64,000 nt of DNA from JACMLD01 sp039919885 (GTDB lineage Bacteria > Bacteroidota > Bacteroidia > Chitinophagales > Chitinophagaceae). Each line of letters begins with the position of its first letter. The first letter of the stretch is position 1. Below the pieces are notes generated by a model that had not been told where the DNA came from, did not search any database, and was given only the letters and a program-made list of their open reading frames with translations. The DNA is taken from assembly GCA_039919885.1 (NCBI GenBank), contig JBDSEV010000029.1:17254-81253 (forward strand), in the 5' to 3' direction. The translations under genes and the position numbers were made by a program. Shown here piece after piece: positions 33,729-43,297 of this stretch.

Positions 33729-36700
33729 ATGAACAAGTTTATCAAGGGCATCATACATTTTTCGCTCCGGCACCGGTATTTCGTTTTTTTTCTGACAGGT
33801 GTGCTGGTGGTATTGGGCGTATGGAGCTATAAGGAGACGCCCATAGAAACCTTCCCGGATGTTACCAACACACAGATAATTATTATTGCGCAATGGCCGG
33901 GCCGCAGCGCGGAAGAAGTGGAAAAGTTTGTTACCATTCCGCTGGAAACCGTATTAAACTCAGTGCAGAAAAAATCAAATCTCCGCACTACTTCTGCATT
34001 CGGACTTTGTTACATGCGTATCATTTTTGACGATGATGTAGACGATGCCTTTGCGCGGCAACAGGTATTTACCCGGCTGAGTGGTGCTGATTTACCCGAT
34101 GGCGTAAAACCGGATGTACAACCACCGTACGGGCCAACCGGTGAAATTTTCCGTTACACGCTCAGCAGTAAAACCAGGTCGATTCGTGACCTTACCACCA
34201 TTCAGAACTGGGTGCTGGACCGGCAATTTAAAAGTGTACCCGGCATTGCAGACGTAAATAGTTTTGGGGGCGAAGAAAAGGTTTTTGAAGTTAGCGTGAA
34301 CCCGGAACTACTGATTAAATACAACCTTACTTCGCTGGACGTTTACAATGCAATTTCAAAAAGCAATGTAAACGTAGGAGGCGACGTAATTGAACGCAAT
34401 GGCCAAAGTTACGTAGTGAGGGGAATTGGGGTACTGAATGATGTGGATGACATCAACAATATCATTATTAATAAAACCAATGGCGTACCACTGCTGGTAA
34501 AAAATATTGGCAATGTGGTAGAATCGGGCAAGCCCCGTTTAGGCCAGGTGGCGCGTGACCAGCAAAAAGATGTGCTGGAAGGAATTATTGTAATGCGCAA
34601 AGGAGAAAATCCCAGCGAAGTGCTGGACAGGGTTAGGGCTAAAGTGGATGAGCTTAACAACAACATCCTGCCAAAAGATGTAAAGATCAACACCTTTTAC
34701 GACCGTACCAACCTGATGGATTTTGCACAGGAAACGGTTATCCATAATCTTATTGAAGGCATCGTACTGGTAACCGTAATTGTATTGTTGTTTATGGCCG
34801 ACTGGCGGACCACCCTCACCGTAAGCATTATCATTCCACTGTCATTGTTGTTTGCATTTATCTGCATGCGCATAAAAGGAATGAGTGCCAATTTACTTTC
34901 CATGGGCGCAATCGATTTTGGTATTATTATCGATGGCGCGGTAGTAATGGTAGAGGGTTTGTTTGTAGCGTTGGATCACAAGGCCAAAGAAGTGGGCATG
35001 GAAAAATTCAATAAGCTGGCCAAGCTGGGCTTATTTAAAAATACCGGAACAGAAATGGGCAAATCCATTTTCTTTTCTAAGCTTATTATCATCACCTGCC
35101 TGATCCCCATTTTCGCTTTCCAGAAAGTAGAAGGAAAAATGTTTTCGCCGCTGGCGTATACGCTGGGTTTTGCATTGCTGGGTGCGCTCTTATTTACCCT
35201 CACGCTGGTACCCGCGTTGTCAAGCATTTTATTAAGAAAGAATGTGCGCGAGAAACACAACCCGGTGGTTATCTTTTTTGAAAAAGGTGTAAGCAAGCTG
35301 TTCAACCTCGTTTACCGCAACCAGAAAAAGAGTATCCTCATTGCAGTTATTTTCATGCTACTCAGTTTCTTTTCTGCCAAATTTTTAGGAACGGAATTTT
35401 TGCCTGATTTGAATGAGGGCGCGTTGTGGGTAGAAGCGGAATTGCCAATGAGTGTATCCCTGTCGGAGGCCAATACCATTTCAGGAAAAATGATAGACAT
35501 CCTGTCAAAATTTCCGGAAGTGCGGCAGACGCTCTCGCAAGTGGGCAGAACGAATGACGGTACCGATCCGAAGGGATTCTTTAATGTTCAGATACAGGTA
35601 GACCTTAAACCCGAGAAACAATGGGGAAGAAAAATTACAGGCGAACAACTCATCGACGAAATGGACGCGCAACTGAGAAAATTTCCTGGTATTACCTTTA
35701 ACTATTCGCAACCCATCCGCGACAATGTAGAAGAAGCCGTAGCAGGAGTAAATGCAGCGCTGGCCGTTAAAATATTCGGACCGGATTTTCAAACCCTGGA
35801 TGATAAAGCGGACAGCGTAATGAATGTGTTGAAAACCGTGCGTGGTATTGAGGATTTGGGTGTACTCAGGAACCTGGGCCAGCCGGAATTCAGGATTGAA
35901 CTCGACCAGCAGAAGATGGCTTTTTATGGTGTCAATACTGCGGATGCAAATGCTGTTATTGAAATGGCCATTGGTGGAAAATCCCCCACACAACTTTATG
36001 AGGGAGAACGCAAATTTGATGTGCGCGTGCGTTACCAATCCGCATTCCGCGGTACACCGGAAGCAATCGAAAACCTGATGGTACCTACCAGCGACGGGGC
36101 CAAAGTACCATTGAAAGAAATTGCCGATATCAGGACATTAACCGGCCCCGCATTTATTTTCAGGGACAATAACATGCGTCATATTGCGGTGAAGTTTTCC
36201 GTGCGGGAACGCGATCTGGGCAGCACCATTGAAGAAGCACAACAAAAAGTAAACGCAGCCGTGCATTTACCGGCAGGCTATAAAATGAGTTGGAACGGTG
36301 AATTTGAAAATCAGCAGCGGGCTACCAAAACCCTCGGCCGGGTGGTACCCATTTGTTTGCTGGCCATCTTCCTGATATTATTTATCACGTATGGCAATGT
36401 AAAAGATGCATTTCTTACCATCATCAATGTGCCTTTTGCGTTAATTGGCGGCATACTTGCCTTACACATCACCGGTATTAATTTCAGTATTTCTGCGGGC
36501 ATTGGGTTTATTGCCTTGTTTGGCGTATGTATTCAGAATGGTGTGATCCTGATTTCGGTCTTCCGGAAAAACCTCGATGCGGGCATGCACTTAGACGATG
36601 CCGTTAGACAAGGAGTGATATCGAGAGTCCGGCCCGTAGTAATGACGGCCCTGATGGCCATGATTGGTTTGATGCCTGCAGCGGTATCTACCGGCATCGG

Positions 36701-36866
36701 CAGTGAAACACAAAAACCCCTGGCAGTGGTGGTTATCGGCGGACTGATTACGGCAACCATTCTTACGTTATTAATCTTACCATCTATTTATTCACTGGTA
36801 TTTAAATTTATGCACCACCGCAGCAACCGGAAAATACTCAGAAAAGTGGGTGCTATCGGGCAGTAA
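33729..36866 (+). CDS. CusA/CzcA-family heavy-metal RND efflux pump
   Basis: Inner-membrane proton-driven pump, 1045 residues with twelve membrane segments in the RND order (first near 15-32, then a large periplasmic loop, TM2-6, second loop, TM7-12). The heavy-metal subfamily is indicated by DFGIIIDGAVVMVE in TM4 (hydrophobe/amphiphile pumps have VDDAIVVVEN), by ETFPDVTNTQIIIIAQWPGRSAEEVEKFVTIPLE at the start, and by GTEFLPDLNEGALWVEAELP. The substrate (Cu/Ag versus Zn/Co/Cd or other) cannot be decided from what I can see. Last gene of the three-gene operon, followed by a strong terminator. Confidence 0.95.
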   Translation: MNKFIKGIIHFSLRHRYFVFFLTGVLVVLGVWSYKETPIETFPDVTNTQIIIIAQWPGRSAEEVEKFVTIPLETVLNSVQKKSNLRTTSAFGLCYMRIIFDDDVDDAFARQQVFTRLSGADLPDGVKPDVQPPYGPTGEIFRYTLSSKTRSIRDLTTIQNWVLDRQFKSVPGIADVNSFGGEEKVFEVSVNPELLIKYNLTSLDVYNAISKSNVNVGGDVIERNGQSYVVRGIGVLNDVDDINNIIINKTNGVPLLVKNIGNVVESGKPRLGQVARDQQKDVLEGIIVMRKGENPSEVLDRVRAKVDELNNNILPKDVKINTFYDRTNLMDFAQETVIHNLIEGIVLVTVIVLLFMADWRTTLTVSIIIPLSLLFAFICMRIKGMSANLLSMGAIDFGIIIDGAVVMVEGLFVALDHKAKEVGMEKFNKLAKLGLFKNTGTEMGKSIFFSKLIIITCLIPIFAFQKVEGKMFSPLAYTLGFALLGALLFTLTLVPALSSILLRKNVREKHNPVVIFFEKGVSKLFNLVYRNQKKSILIAVIFMLLSFFSAKFLGTEFLPDLNEGALWVEAELPMSVSLSEANTISGKMIDILSKFPEVRQTLSQVGRTNDGTDPKGFFNVQIQVDLKPEKQWGRKITGEQLIDEMDAQLRKFPGITFNYSQPIRDNVEEAVAGVNAALAVKIFGPDFQTLDDKADSVMNVLKTVRGIEDLGVLRNLGQPEFRIELDQQKMAFYGVNTADANAVIEMAIGGKSPTQLYEGERKFDVRVRYQSAFRGTPEAIENLMVPTSDGAKVPLKEIADIRTLTGPAFIFRDNNMRHIAVKFSVRERDLGSTIEEAQQKVNAAVHLPAGYKMSWNGEFENQQRATKTLGRVVPICLLAIFLILFITYGNVKDAFLTIINVPFALIGGILALHITGINFSISAGIGFIALFGVCIQNGVILISVFRKNLDAGMHLDDAVRQGVISRVRPVVMTALMAMIGLMPAAVSTGIGSETQKPLAVVVIGGLITATILTLLILPSIYSLVFKFMHHRSNRKILRKVGAIGQ

Positions 36867-36954
36867 CGGGTATTTCCCGGCCTGTTTGATAACAGCCAAT
36901 GCTATCAGCCCGTACCGGGTAAAAAACATTCCCGCCAACAGGTAAAATAAAAAA

Positions 36955-36986
36955 ACGCAGTTGCCTCAAGGCAGCTGCGTTTTTTT
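36955..36986 (+). terminator. Terminator between the efflux operon and tonB, probably bidirectional
   Basis: An 11-bp stem with one G-T pair (36955-36965 with 36970-36980), loop TCAA, seven T on the plus side (36980-36986) and a run of A on the other side, so it can stop transcription from both convergent units. Confidence 0.9.
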
Positions 36987-37099
36987 ATTTAAAGGAAACA
37001 CAATTAAAATTTAAAAAGTCCTTCTGGAACATGCAGCATCATTTTTCCTGTTGCCGTTCAACGAGGCGAAAGGTAATAAAGCAAATCCTATCAACACTG

Positions 37100-37912
37100 C
37101 TATTCCGGCAACCTGAATGTGATAGGTTGTTTCTTGTACGACTTAACTTTCCTTCCATTTTGAATAGCAGGCGACCATCTGCCACTTTGTTTGATTGCCA
37201 CAGTGGCGGCTGCACGTAGCTCGTCCGGGCCGCTGATCGCTTCAATATTACTAACTGCGCCCGTTGTATCTACAATAAATTGGACAATTACCGCCCCCTG
37301 CACGCCATCATCAATTGCTTGTTGCGGATATGCGAGCTTGCGGTTTAGAAAGGCTGCCCATGCGCTTACGCCACCCGGGTATTGTGACTCTATTTCTACC
37401 CTTGTGAAAATTATTTCTGTATTGTCCTGCCTTATAGGTTCGTCAACAATCCCTTTTGCTGCTTCAACCGGCGGTTGTAAACCATCGTCCTGTTTTCCTT
37501 CTACATTGACAGGACCAATTTTTGTGTTGTCCATATCTATTTGTTCTGGTGGCATATCATTTTGGTCAACAACCTTAGCTATAATTGGTGGACTAGTAAA
37601 CTGCAGCATCTTTATTTTTTCCGGTTGCGCTAATTTTAGCGGCGGCAGTACCACTATCTTATCTTTTATAGGCGGGTCCACCACAACAAGCGTTACTTCT
37701 TGTCCAAGTATCAATTTACCTGCTTCAGGTTTCATTGAACCCAGCAATACGTATGTTAAACAGATCAAGGCCACCAGCAGCAACGTTATCAACATCGCTT
37801 TTACCAGCCTGCGCTGGTAATTTTTCCTCAGCTCGTACGCGCCATATTCTTTGTTGCGCGCATCAAAAATAATATCCAGTACGTCGGCAGAAAGTATTTT
37901 AATAGCTTCCAT
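37100..37912 (-). CDS. TonB-family energy transducer
   Basis: 270 residues. Cytoplasmic start with the Bacteroidota signature ILSADVLDIIFDARNKEYGAYELRKNYQRRL, a membrane helix at about 37-58, a periplasmic linker of about 100 residues with proline (less than in E. coli TonB) and a C-terminal TonB domain (about 185-270: FLNRKLAYPQQAIDDGVQGAVIVQFIVDTTGAVSNIEAISG ... AIKQSGRWSPAIQNGRKVKSYKKQPITFRL). It should couple the proton-motive force to outer-membrane receptors, but ExbB/ExbD and receptors are not nearby. It converges on the efflux operon and is divergent from the porin gene. Confidence 0.93.
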   Translation of the reverse strand: MEAIKILSADVLDIIFDARNKEYGAYELRKNYQRRLVKAMLITLLLVALICLTYVLLGSMKPEAGKLILGQEVTLVVVDPPIKDKIVVLPPLKLAQPEKIKMLQFTSPPIIAKVVDQNDMPPEQIDMDNTKIGPVNVEGKQDDGLQPPVEAAKGIVDEPIRQDNTEIIFTRVEIESQYPGGVSAWAAFLNRKLAYPQQAIDDGVQGAVIVQFIVDTTGAVSNIEAISGPDELRAAATVAIKQSGRWSPAIQNGRKVKSYKKQPITFRLPE

Positions 37913-38342
37913 GATTACATTTTTTTGGTTAGATAATAGATTATCCCATGGTGACTACACACCAATGCACATGCACAATAAATTTCAATGATAATGATTG
38001 GGCGGCCAGGTTCCACAGCAGCAAATACACGCTTAACCCCATCGCGGTTGGCTATACCTGCTGTTCAATTTTGCCTGGTAACGAAGCATTGCTTTTTCCG
38101 GAAAAATTGCTTTACAATAAGATGTTATTAAAAAGAGAATCCATAAAAAAGCAATAATAATTTCCTGCATGTTAAAACACTGTTCCTGGGGCCAGGAATT
38201 CGACCCGCACTCATTCAATCCAAGCTTGTTGCCGTTATTAGTCAACACAGGTATTTACGCATCCGTATTGCAAATATTTACGTGCTGCGGCATCGTTATC
38301 AGGCACCTGTTAATTATTTTTGCCGCAGTAATTATTTCACCC
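37913..38342. other. 430-bp divergent region between tonB and the porin gene
   Basis: No gene seen. An in-frame extension of the porin reading frame (from 38169) crosses it but lacks any signal peptide logic. It should contain the promoters of both divergent genes; I could not pick them out with confidence. Confidence 0.5.
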
Positions 38343-39665
38343 ATGATAAAACAACTGCTGCTATTTTTTTTACTCGTCACTGTACAGTCGCAGGCACAAC
38401 TGATTAAAGATACCAGTATGCAAAAAAACTGGAGCCTGCATATCCAGACAACAGTAATTCCTCAGTACCATTTCAATTTTAGTGCTCCCTATACCGGTAG
38501 CAACAGCCTGCAGCCATCCGAGGGCATCAAAACCTCCTTCACGAATACTTATTATATTGGCAGGCGGCTCTGGCACAATGCGGCATTGTATATTAACCCC
38601 GAAATTGCAGGTGGTGAAGGCTTAAGCAAGGCTACTGGAATAGCCGGTTTTCCCAATGGAGAAACTTTCCGTATTGGAAGCGCCGCGCCAAAGCTTTACC
38701 TCGCCCGGGCCTACATTGAACAGAAAATAAGTTTGTCTGGCAACACCGAACCATTGGCAGATGATCAAAACCAGCTGCGTGAAAATGCACCTGCATCTTA
38801 CTTGTCTATTCGTGCTGGTAAATTTAGCCTGGCCGATTTTTTTGACGACAATACGTATAGCCATGATCCCCGTACTGATTTTATGAACTGGAGCCTGATG
38901 AGCGCCGGTGCATGGGACTATCCGGCCAATACCCGTGGATATACCAATGGCCTGGTAATAGAATTAAAAAAACCGCTATGGGCTTTACGCACTGCTTTGG
39001 TGCAGGTACCTGAGACTGCTAACGGGCAGACCCTGGACACCAAACTCAGCGGTGCCTTTGGTACCGTGCTGGAAGGCGAAAAGAAATTTATAACCGGCAA
39101 GCAAAGTAATATTGTTGTGAGGCTGGGCGGATTTTACAACAAGGCCCAAATGGGCAATTACTTGCAGGCAATAGACAACAGCATCCCGCTGTTCACCCCA
39201 CCAGACATCACCAGCACCAGGCGGTACAGCCGCGATAAAAAAGGCTTCTACCTGAATACCGAATACAACCGGCCAAATGCTGGCGCCTTCCTCCGGTATA
39301 GTCGCAATGATGGCAACAATGAAACGTGGGCGTTTACAGAAATAGATCGCAGTCTTACCACTGGCTTATCATTAAACGGAACCGGGTGGCACAAGCCCGG
39401 CGATAAAGTTGGACTCGCCTATGCAGGCAATGGCATCGGCCGTTACCACCGGGCTTACTTACAATTAAAGGGATATGGTTTCATTATTGGTGATGGCAAT
39501 CTTAATTATGGCACCGAACACATCATCGAACTTTTTTACAGTCACCTTATCGCAAAATTGCATCTCGCCATCAGTCCAGATTACCAGTTTGTTGTGCATC
39601 CCGCATACAATAAAGACCGCGGTCCGGTGCACATTGTAGCGCTGCGCATGCATTTCGAAATGTAA
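38343..39665 (+). CDS. OprB-like carbohydrate porin
   Basis: 440 residues from the ATG at 38343, where a signal peptide starts (MIKQLLLFFLLVTVQSQAQ); the longer in-frame start at 38169 was rejected for lack of one. The mature part is a beta-barrel of the carbohydrate-selective porin (OprB) type: WSLHIQTTVIPQYHF, TNTYYIGRRLWHNAALYINPEIAGGEGLS, RAYIEQ, LSIRAGKFSLADFFDDNTYSHDPRTDFMNWSLM, GFYLNTEYNRP and a final strand ending VHIVALRMHFEM. It probably allows diffusion of small solutes through the outer membrane; the solute is unknown. It is followed by a secreted M20 peptidase on the same strand. Confidence 0.85.
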   Translation: MIKQLLLFFLLVTVQSQAQLIKDTSMQKNWSLHIQTTVIPQYHFNFSAPYTGSNSLQPSEGIKTSFTNTYYIGRRLWHNAALYINPEIAGGEGLSKATGIAGFPNGETFRIGSAAPKLYLARAYIEQKISLSGNTEPLADDQNQLRENAPASYLSIRAGKFSLADFFDDNTYSHDPRTDFMNWSLMSAGAWDYPANTRGYTNGLVIELKKPLWALRTALVQVPETANGQTLDTKLSGAFGTVLEGEKKFITGKQSNIVVRLGGFYNKAQMGNYLQAIDNSIPLFTPPDITSTRRYSRDKKGFYLNTEYNRPNAGAFLRYSRNDGNNETWAFTEIDRSLTTGLSLNGTGWHKPGDKVGLAYAGNGIGRYHRAYLQLKGYGFIIGDGNLNYGTEHIIELFYSHLIAKLHLAISPDYQFVVHPAYNKDRGPVHIVALRMHFEM

Positions 39666-39768
39666 TCGGCAGCAGCCATCCGGCCTCAGGCACCGCAATG
39701 TGCCCAAATACTTTTCAGATTTAAAACAGGCGGAGTTTCGTACATTGTTACCAAACATACTTTCAAAC

Positions 39769-41217
39769 ATGCGCAATCAATTTCCGTTGCTGCTGCTGGT
39801 GTCAGCTTTTTTCTCCTACAATACGTCCGCACAGAACAAATCAGCAAAAGTGCCGGACAATAAAAAATTGGTACTCGCTTCGGTAGAAAAACATCAGCAG
39901 GAACTCATCAACCTCAGCGATTCGGTTTGGAAGTTTGCAGAGACCGCCCTTAAAGAAACACAATCTTCAAAAATACTGGCTGACTATGCAGAAAAAAATG
40001 GTTTCAACACCCGGCGTGGCGTAGCCGAAATGCCGAGTGCTTTTATTGCAGAGTATGGTTCGGGAAAACCAATCATTGGCATATTGGGTGAGTTTGATGC
40101 ACTGCCCGGGTTATCGCAAAAAGCGCAGCCGACCAGGGCAGCACTTACACAAAATGCGGCTGGCCATGGTTGCGGCCATAATATGTTTGGTGCGGCCAGC
40201 CTGGGTGCAGCACTGGCCATAAAAGAATTGATTGCTTCCGGAAAATTAAAAGGCACCGTTCGCTTCTATGGTACGCCCGCTGAAGAAGATATTGGCGGCA
40301 AAATTTACATGGCACGTGCCGGCTTGTTTAATGATCTTGATATTTGCCTCGATTGGCATCCTGATTTTGAAAACAAAGCCAATATGCAGAGTTCGCAGGC
40401 GATGGTGAGTTATATAGTAGCGTTCAAAGGAAAAAGTGCCCACGCGGCTGCCGATCCCTGGAATGGTAAAAGTGCACTGGATGGCGCAGAATTTTTTACG
40501 CACGGTATCAACTACCTCCGGGAGCATGTCCATTCCAGCGTACGCATGCATTATGTATTTAAAAAGGCCGGCGATGTACCCAATGTTGTTCCGGCAGACG
40601 CCAGTGTGTGGATCTGGTTGCGCGATTCCAAACGCAGCGGCGTGGCGGAAGTAGAAAAACGCATGCGCGAAATTGCGCAGGGTGCCGCTATCATGGCAGG
40701 GGTGGAAAGCTCCGTGGAAATAACCAGCGGAGATTATGAATTGCTGGTAAATGAAACCGGCGCGCGTGCATTGCAGGCAAATATGGAGCTGGTAGGCCCC
40801 GTGACTTATACAAAAGAAGAAACCGATTTTGCCAACCAGGTAATGGGCGCTTATGGAACTGAACAGAAAGGCATGAACGGCGCCATTAAACCACTGGAAA
40901 CCACCAGGGCTGACCCCGATAATGGATCTACTGATGTGGGCGATGTAAGTTATATCGTACCAGAAATTACCTTGATGGCAGCAACCGCCCCCTACCAGGC
41001 ACCCTGGCATTCATGGGTGGTAGTTGCCTGCGGCGGCATGTCAATTGGCCATAAAGGGATGCTGTTTGCGGCAAAATCATTGTCGGCAACCATGGTTGAT
41101 TTATTTGAGAACGAAAAGCTACGGCTGGATATCCGAAAGGAGTTTGACCAGCGTAAAGGCAAGGAAGTCTGGAAAGCAATGCTGCCGGAGGGTCCGCCAC
41201 CTGTTCCGGTGCAATAG
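39769..41217 (+). CDS. Secreted M20-family amidohydrolase (AbgB-like)
   Basis: 482 residues from the ATG at 39769, which begins a signal peptide (MRNQFPLLLLVSAFFSYNTSAQ). M20 peptidase fold with metal-ligand motifs GEFDALPG, AGHGCGHNMFGAASLGAA and GTPAEEDIGGK, then DWHPD and a dimerisation domain (VAFKGKSAHAAADPWNGKSALDGAEFF). Closest in character to p-aminobenzoyl-glutamate hydrolase subunit B and related amidohydrolases, but here exported to the periplasm or beyond. The substrate is unknown. Located 103 bp after the OprB-like porin; a joint role in nutrient acquisition is possible but unproved. Confidence 0.88.
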   Translation: MRNQFPLLLLVSAFFSYNTSAQNKSAKVPDNKKLVLASVEKHQQELINLSDSVWKFAETALKETQSSKILADYAEKNGFNTRRGVAEMPSAFIAEYGSGKPIIGILGEFDALPGLSQKAQPTRAALTQNAAGHGCGHNMFGAASLGAALAIKELIASGKLKGTVRFYGTPAEEDIGGKIYMARAGLFNDLDICLDWHPDFENKANMQSSQAMVSYIVAFKGKSAHAAADPWNGKSALDGAEFFTHGINYLREHVHSSVRMHYVFKKAGDVPNVVPADASVWIWLRDSKRSGVAEVEKRMREIAQGAAIMAGVESSVEITSGDYELLVNETGARALQANMELVGPVTYTKEETDFANQVMGAYGTEQKGMNGAIKPLETTRADPDNGSTDVGDVSYIVPEITLMAATAPYQAPWHSWVVVACGGMSIGHKGMLFAAKSLSATMVDLFENEKLRLDIRKEFDQRKGKEVWKAMLPEGPPPVPVQ

Positions 41218-41309
41218 ATTAGCCGCGGCGCGCGGGAATACATGAATAAAACACAACCTTATCAATTGCCTATTTTGCCTTAATTTCGGCATTCAAATCT
41301 TAAGAATAT

Positions 41310-43019
41310 ATGGCTGAAGTGATTCTTATGCCCCGTTTAAGTGATACCATGACAGAAGGCGTAATTGCTGCCTGGCATAAAAAAGTGGGCGATACGGTTA
41401 AGAAAGGCGATTTGCTGGCTGAAGTGGAAACCGATAAGGCTACCATGGAACTGGAAAGTTATAAAGATGGTACCCTGCTGCATATTGGCAGCGATAAAGG
41501 CGGTAAACTACAGGTAAATGACCTGCTGGCCATTATTGGCGCACCGGGTGAGGATGTAACCAGCCTTGTAAAAACTGGCGGCAGTGCAGCACCGGCGGCG
41601 GACGCAAAAAAAGACGCAGCGCCGGATAAAACAGAACAGAAAACAGACGCGCCCAAAAAAGAAGAACCGCGAAAAGAAGAAGCGAAAAAAGAAGCGCCTG
41701 CAACCGCTGCACCCGCGGCAGCTGCATTGGATTTGTCTAAAATTGAAGAAGTAATATTGATGCCCCGCCTGAGCGATACCATGACAGAAGGGGTGATTGC
41801 CGACTGGCATAAAAAAGTGGGTGACACCGTGAAAAAAGGTGATCTGCTGGCCGATGTGGAAACAGATAAAGCCACGATGGAACTGGAAAGTTACAAAAAC
41901 GGCAAACTCCTTTACATTGGTGCCCAGAAAGGTGATAAAGTTCCGGTAAATGCGCTCTTGTGCATCATTGGCGAAGAAGGAAAAGTGGATGTAGACAAGA
42001 TAGTAGCCGCATCAAAAGGTGGTGCACCCGCTACTGCAGCCGCGGAAACTGCGCCCGCAGATAAACCCGCCAGCACGAACGGTGCTGCCAGCACTGCCAA
42101 CGCTTCGCCTGCGAAGGAAACCGTTGAGGCCCCACCAGCAGAGAACAGCAATGGCAGAGTAAAAGCATCACCATTAGCCAAAAAACTGGCAGCAGAAAAA
42201 GGGATCAATATTGCCCAGGTACAAGGCAGCGGTGACAGTGGTAGAATAACAAAATCAGATATCGATAATTATAAACCAGCTGAAGCGGCACAACCAGCAG
42301 CAAAAGCAGCCGCAGGCAGCAATTTGCCTGGAGGCCAGGTGAGTTTTGATGAAGTACCGGTTACGCAGATGCGCAAAGCCATTGCAAAGAGCCTGGCAGG
42401 CAGTTTATTTACGGCACCCCATTTTTATGTAACCATGGCCATTGATATGGACAAGGCTGTTGAAAGCCGCGTTAAACTCAATGATGTAAGCAAGGTAAAA
42501 ATCTCGTTCAACGATATGGTGTTGAAAGCATGTGCCATCGCTTTAAAACAACATCCTTCTATAAACAGCAGCTGGCTGGGCGATAAAATAAGGATTAATC
42601 ACCATATTAATATTGGTGTGGCCGTTGCCGTACCGGATGGATTGCTGGTGCCGGTGGTGCGTTTTGCAGATACAAAAACGCTGAGCCAGATCGGAACAGA
42701 AGTAAAAGAATTTGCACAAAAAGCAAAAGATAAAAAATTACAGCCTTCAGACTGGGAAGGCAGCACTTTTACCATTTCTAACCTGGGTATGTTTGGCGTA
42801 GACGAGTTTACGGCCATCATCAACCCGCCCGACGCCTGTATCCTGGCGGTTGGCGGCATTCAACAGGTTCCTGTAGTTAAAGACGGGCAGGTAAAGCCGG
42901 GTAATGTAATGAAGGTGACGCTGAGTTGTGACCACCGTGTGGTAGACGGCGCCAGTGGTGCAGCCTTCCTCCTTACCTTGAAGAGCTTACTGGAAGAGCC
43001 TTTACGCATGCTGATATAA
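41310..43019 (+). CDS. Pyruvate dehydrogenase complex dihydrolipoamide acetyltransferase (E2) with two lipoyl domains
   Basis: 569 residues. Two lipoyl domains with near-identical sequence: lipoylated lysines K43 and K187, both in ETDKATMELES. Ala/Pro/Lys-rich linkers separate them (about 85-145 and 225-285). A peripheral E1/E3-binding domain lies at about 290-325 (VKASPLAKKLAAEKGINIAQVQGSGDSGRITKSDI). The catalytic acetyltransferase core at about 345-569 contains the active-site H542 and D546 (CDHRVVDGASG). The linker and double lipoyl layout fit pyruvate dehydrogenase. E1 and E3 genes are not adjacent. A -7-like TAATTTCG lies at 41281-41288 and a long perfect hairpin terminates the gene. 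Confidence 0.95.
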   Translation: MAEVILMPRLSDTMTEGVIAAWHKKVGDTVKKGDLLAEVETDKATMELESYKDGTLLHIGSDKGGKLQVNDLLAIIGAPGEDVTSLVKTGGSAAPAADAKKDAAPDKTEQKTDAPKKEEPRKEEAKKEAPATAAPAAAALDLSKIEEVILMPRLSDTMTEGVIADWHKKVGDTVKKGDLLADVETDKATMELESYKNGKLLYIGAQKGDKVPVNALLCIIGEEGKVDVDKIVAASKGGAPATAAAETAPADKPASTNGAASTANASPAKETVEAPPAENSNGRVKASPLAKKLAAEKGINIAQVQGSGDSGRITKSDIDNYKPAEAAQPAAKAAAGSNLPGGQVSFDEVPVTQMRKAIAKSLAGSLFTAPHFYVTMAIDMDKAVESRVKLNDVSKVKISFNDMVLKACAIALKQHPSINSSWLGDKIRINHHINIGVAVAVPDGLLVPVVRFADTKTLSQIGTEVKEFAQKAKDKKLQPSDWEGSTFTISNLGMFGVDEFTAIINPPDACILAVGGIQQVPVVKDGQVKPGNVMKVTLSCDHRVVDGASGAAFLLTLKSLLEEPLRMLI

Positions 43020-43034
43020 AAAATACTTTTTTTA

Positions 43035-43078
43035 CAAAATAAGATAGTCACACCAGTTGGTGTGACTATCTTATTTTG
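43035..43078 (+). terminator. Long perfect inverted repeat after the E2 gene
   Basis: The arms 43035-43055 and 43058-43078 are exact reverse complements over 21 bp with only GT between them (in RNA a 20-bp stem and 4-nt loop). It begins 16 bp after the stop codon. The 3' arm ends in TTATTTTG, serving as the T-rich tail, and the 5' side is A-rich, so it may work in both directions. Confidence 0.85.
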
Positions 43079-43297
43079 GGGATGGTCAGCAATAACAAGC
43101 CCGATTAAAAACTGCATCGCCGATAAATGCTTTTGTATCCTGCACCAGCCGTTTTACCGTCCAAAAGACAAGTTCAAAAGATACTATCAGGAAATAGCTT
43201 ACCCATCCTACAATAAACCGCTATTTTTTTAGTGCAATAAGAAAGTATAAATAGTGCCGGCCAGGGTTTCACCCTTTTTGAGGATCGAGTATAATAG

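Noticed and set aside
29020..36866. Horizontal transfer of the metal-efflux region as a mobile island
   Set aside because: No integrase, transposase, direct-repeat ends or tRNA were found, and codon use looks like that of the neighbours.
38169..38342. N-terminal extension of the porin from 38169
   Set aside because: It would bury the signal peptide that begins at 38343 behind 58 residues without export features.
40246..41010. 254-codon open frame on the minus strand inside the M20 peptidase gene
   Set aside because: The sense frame has a signal peptide and all M20 motifs; the antisense peptide has none.
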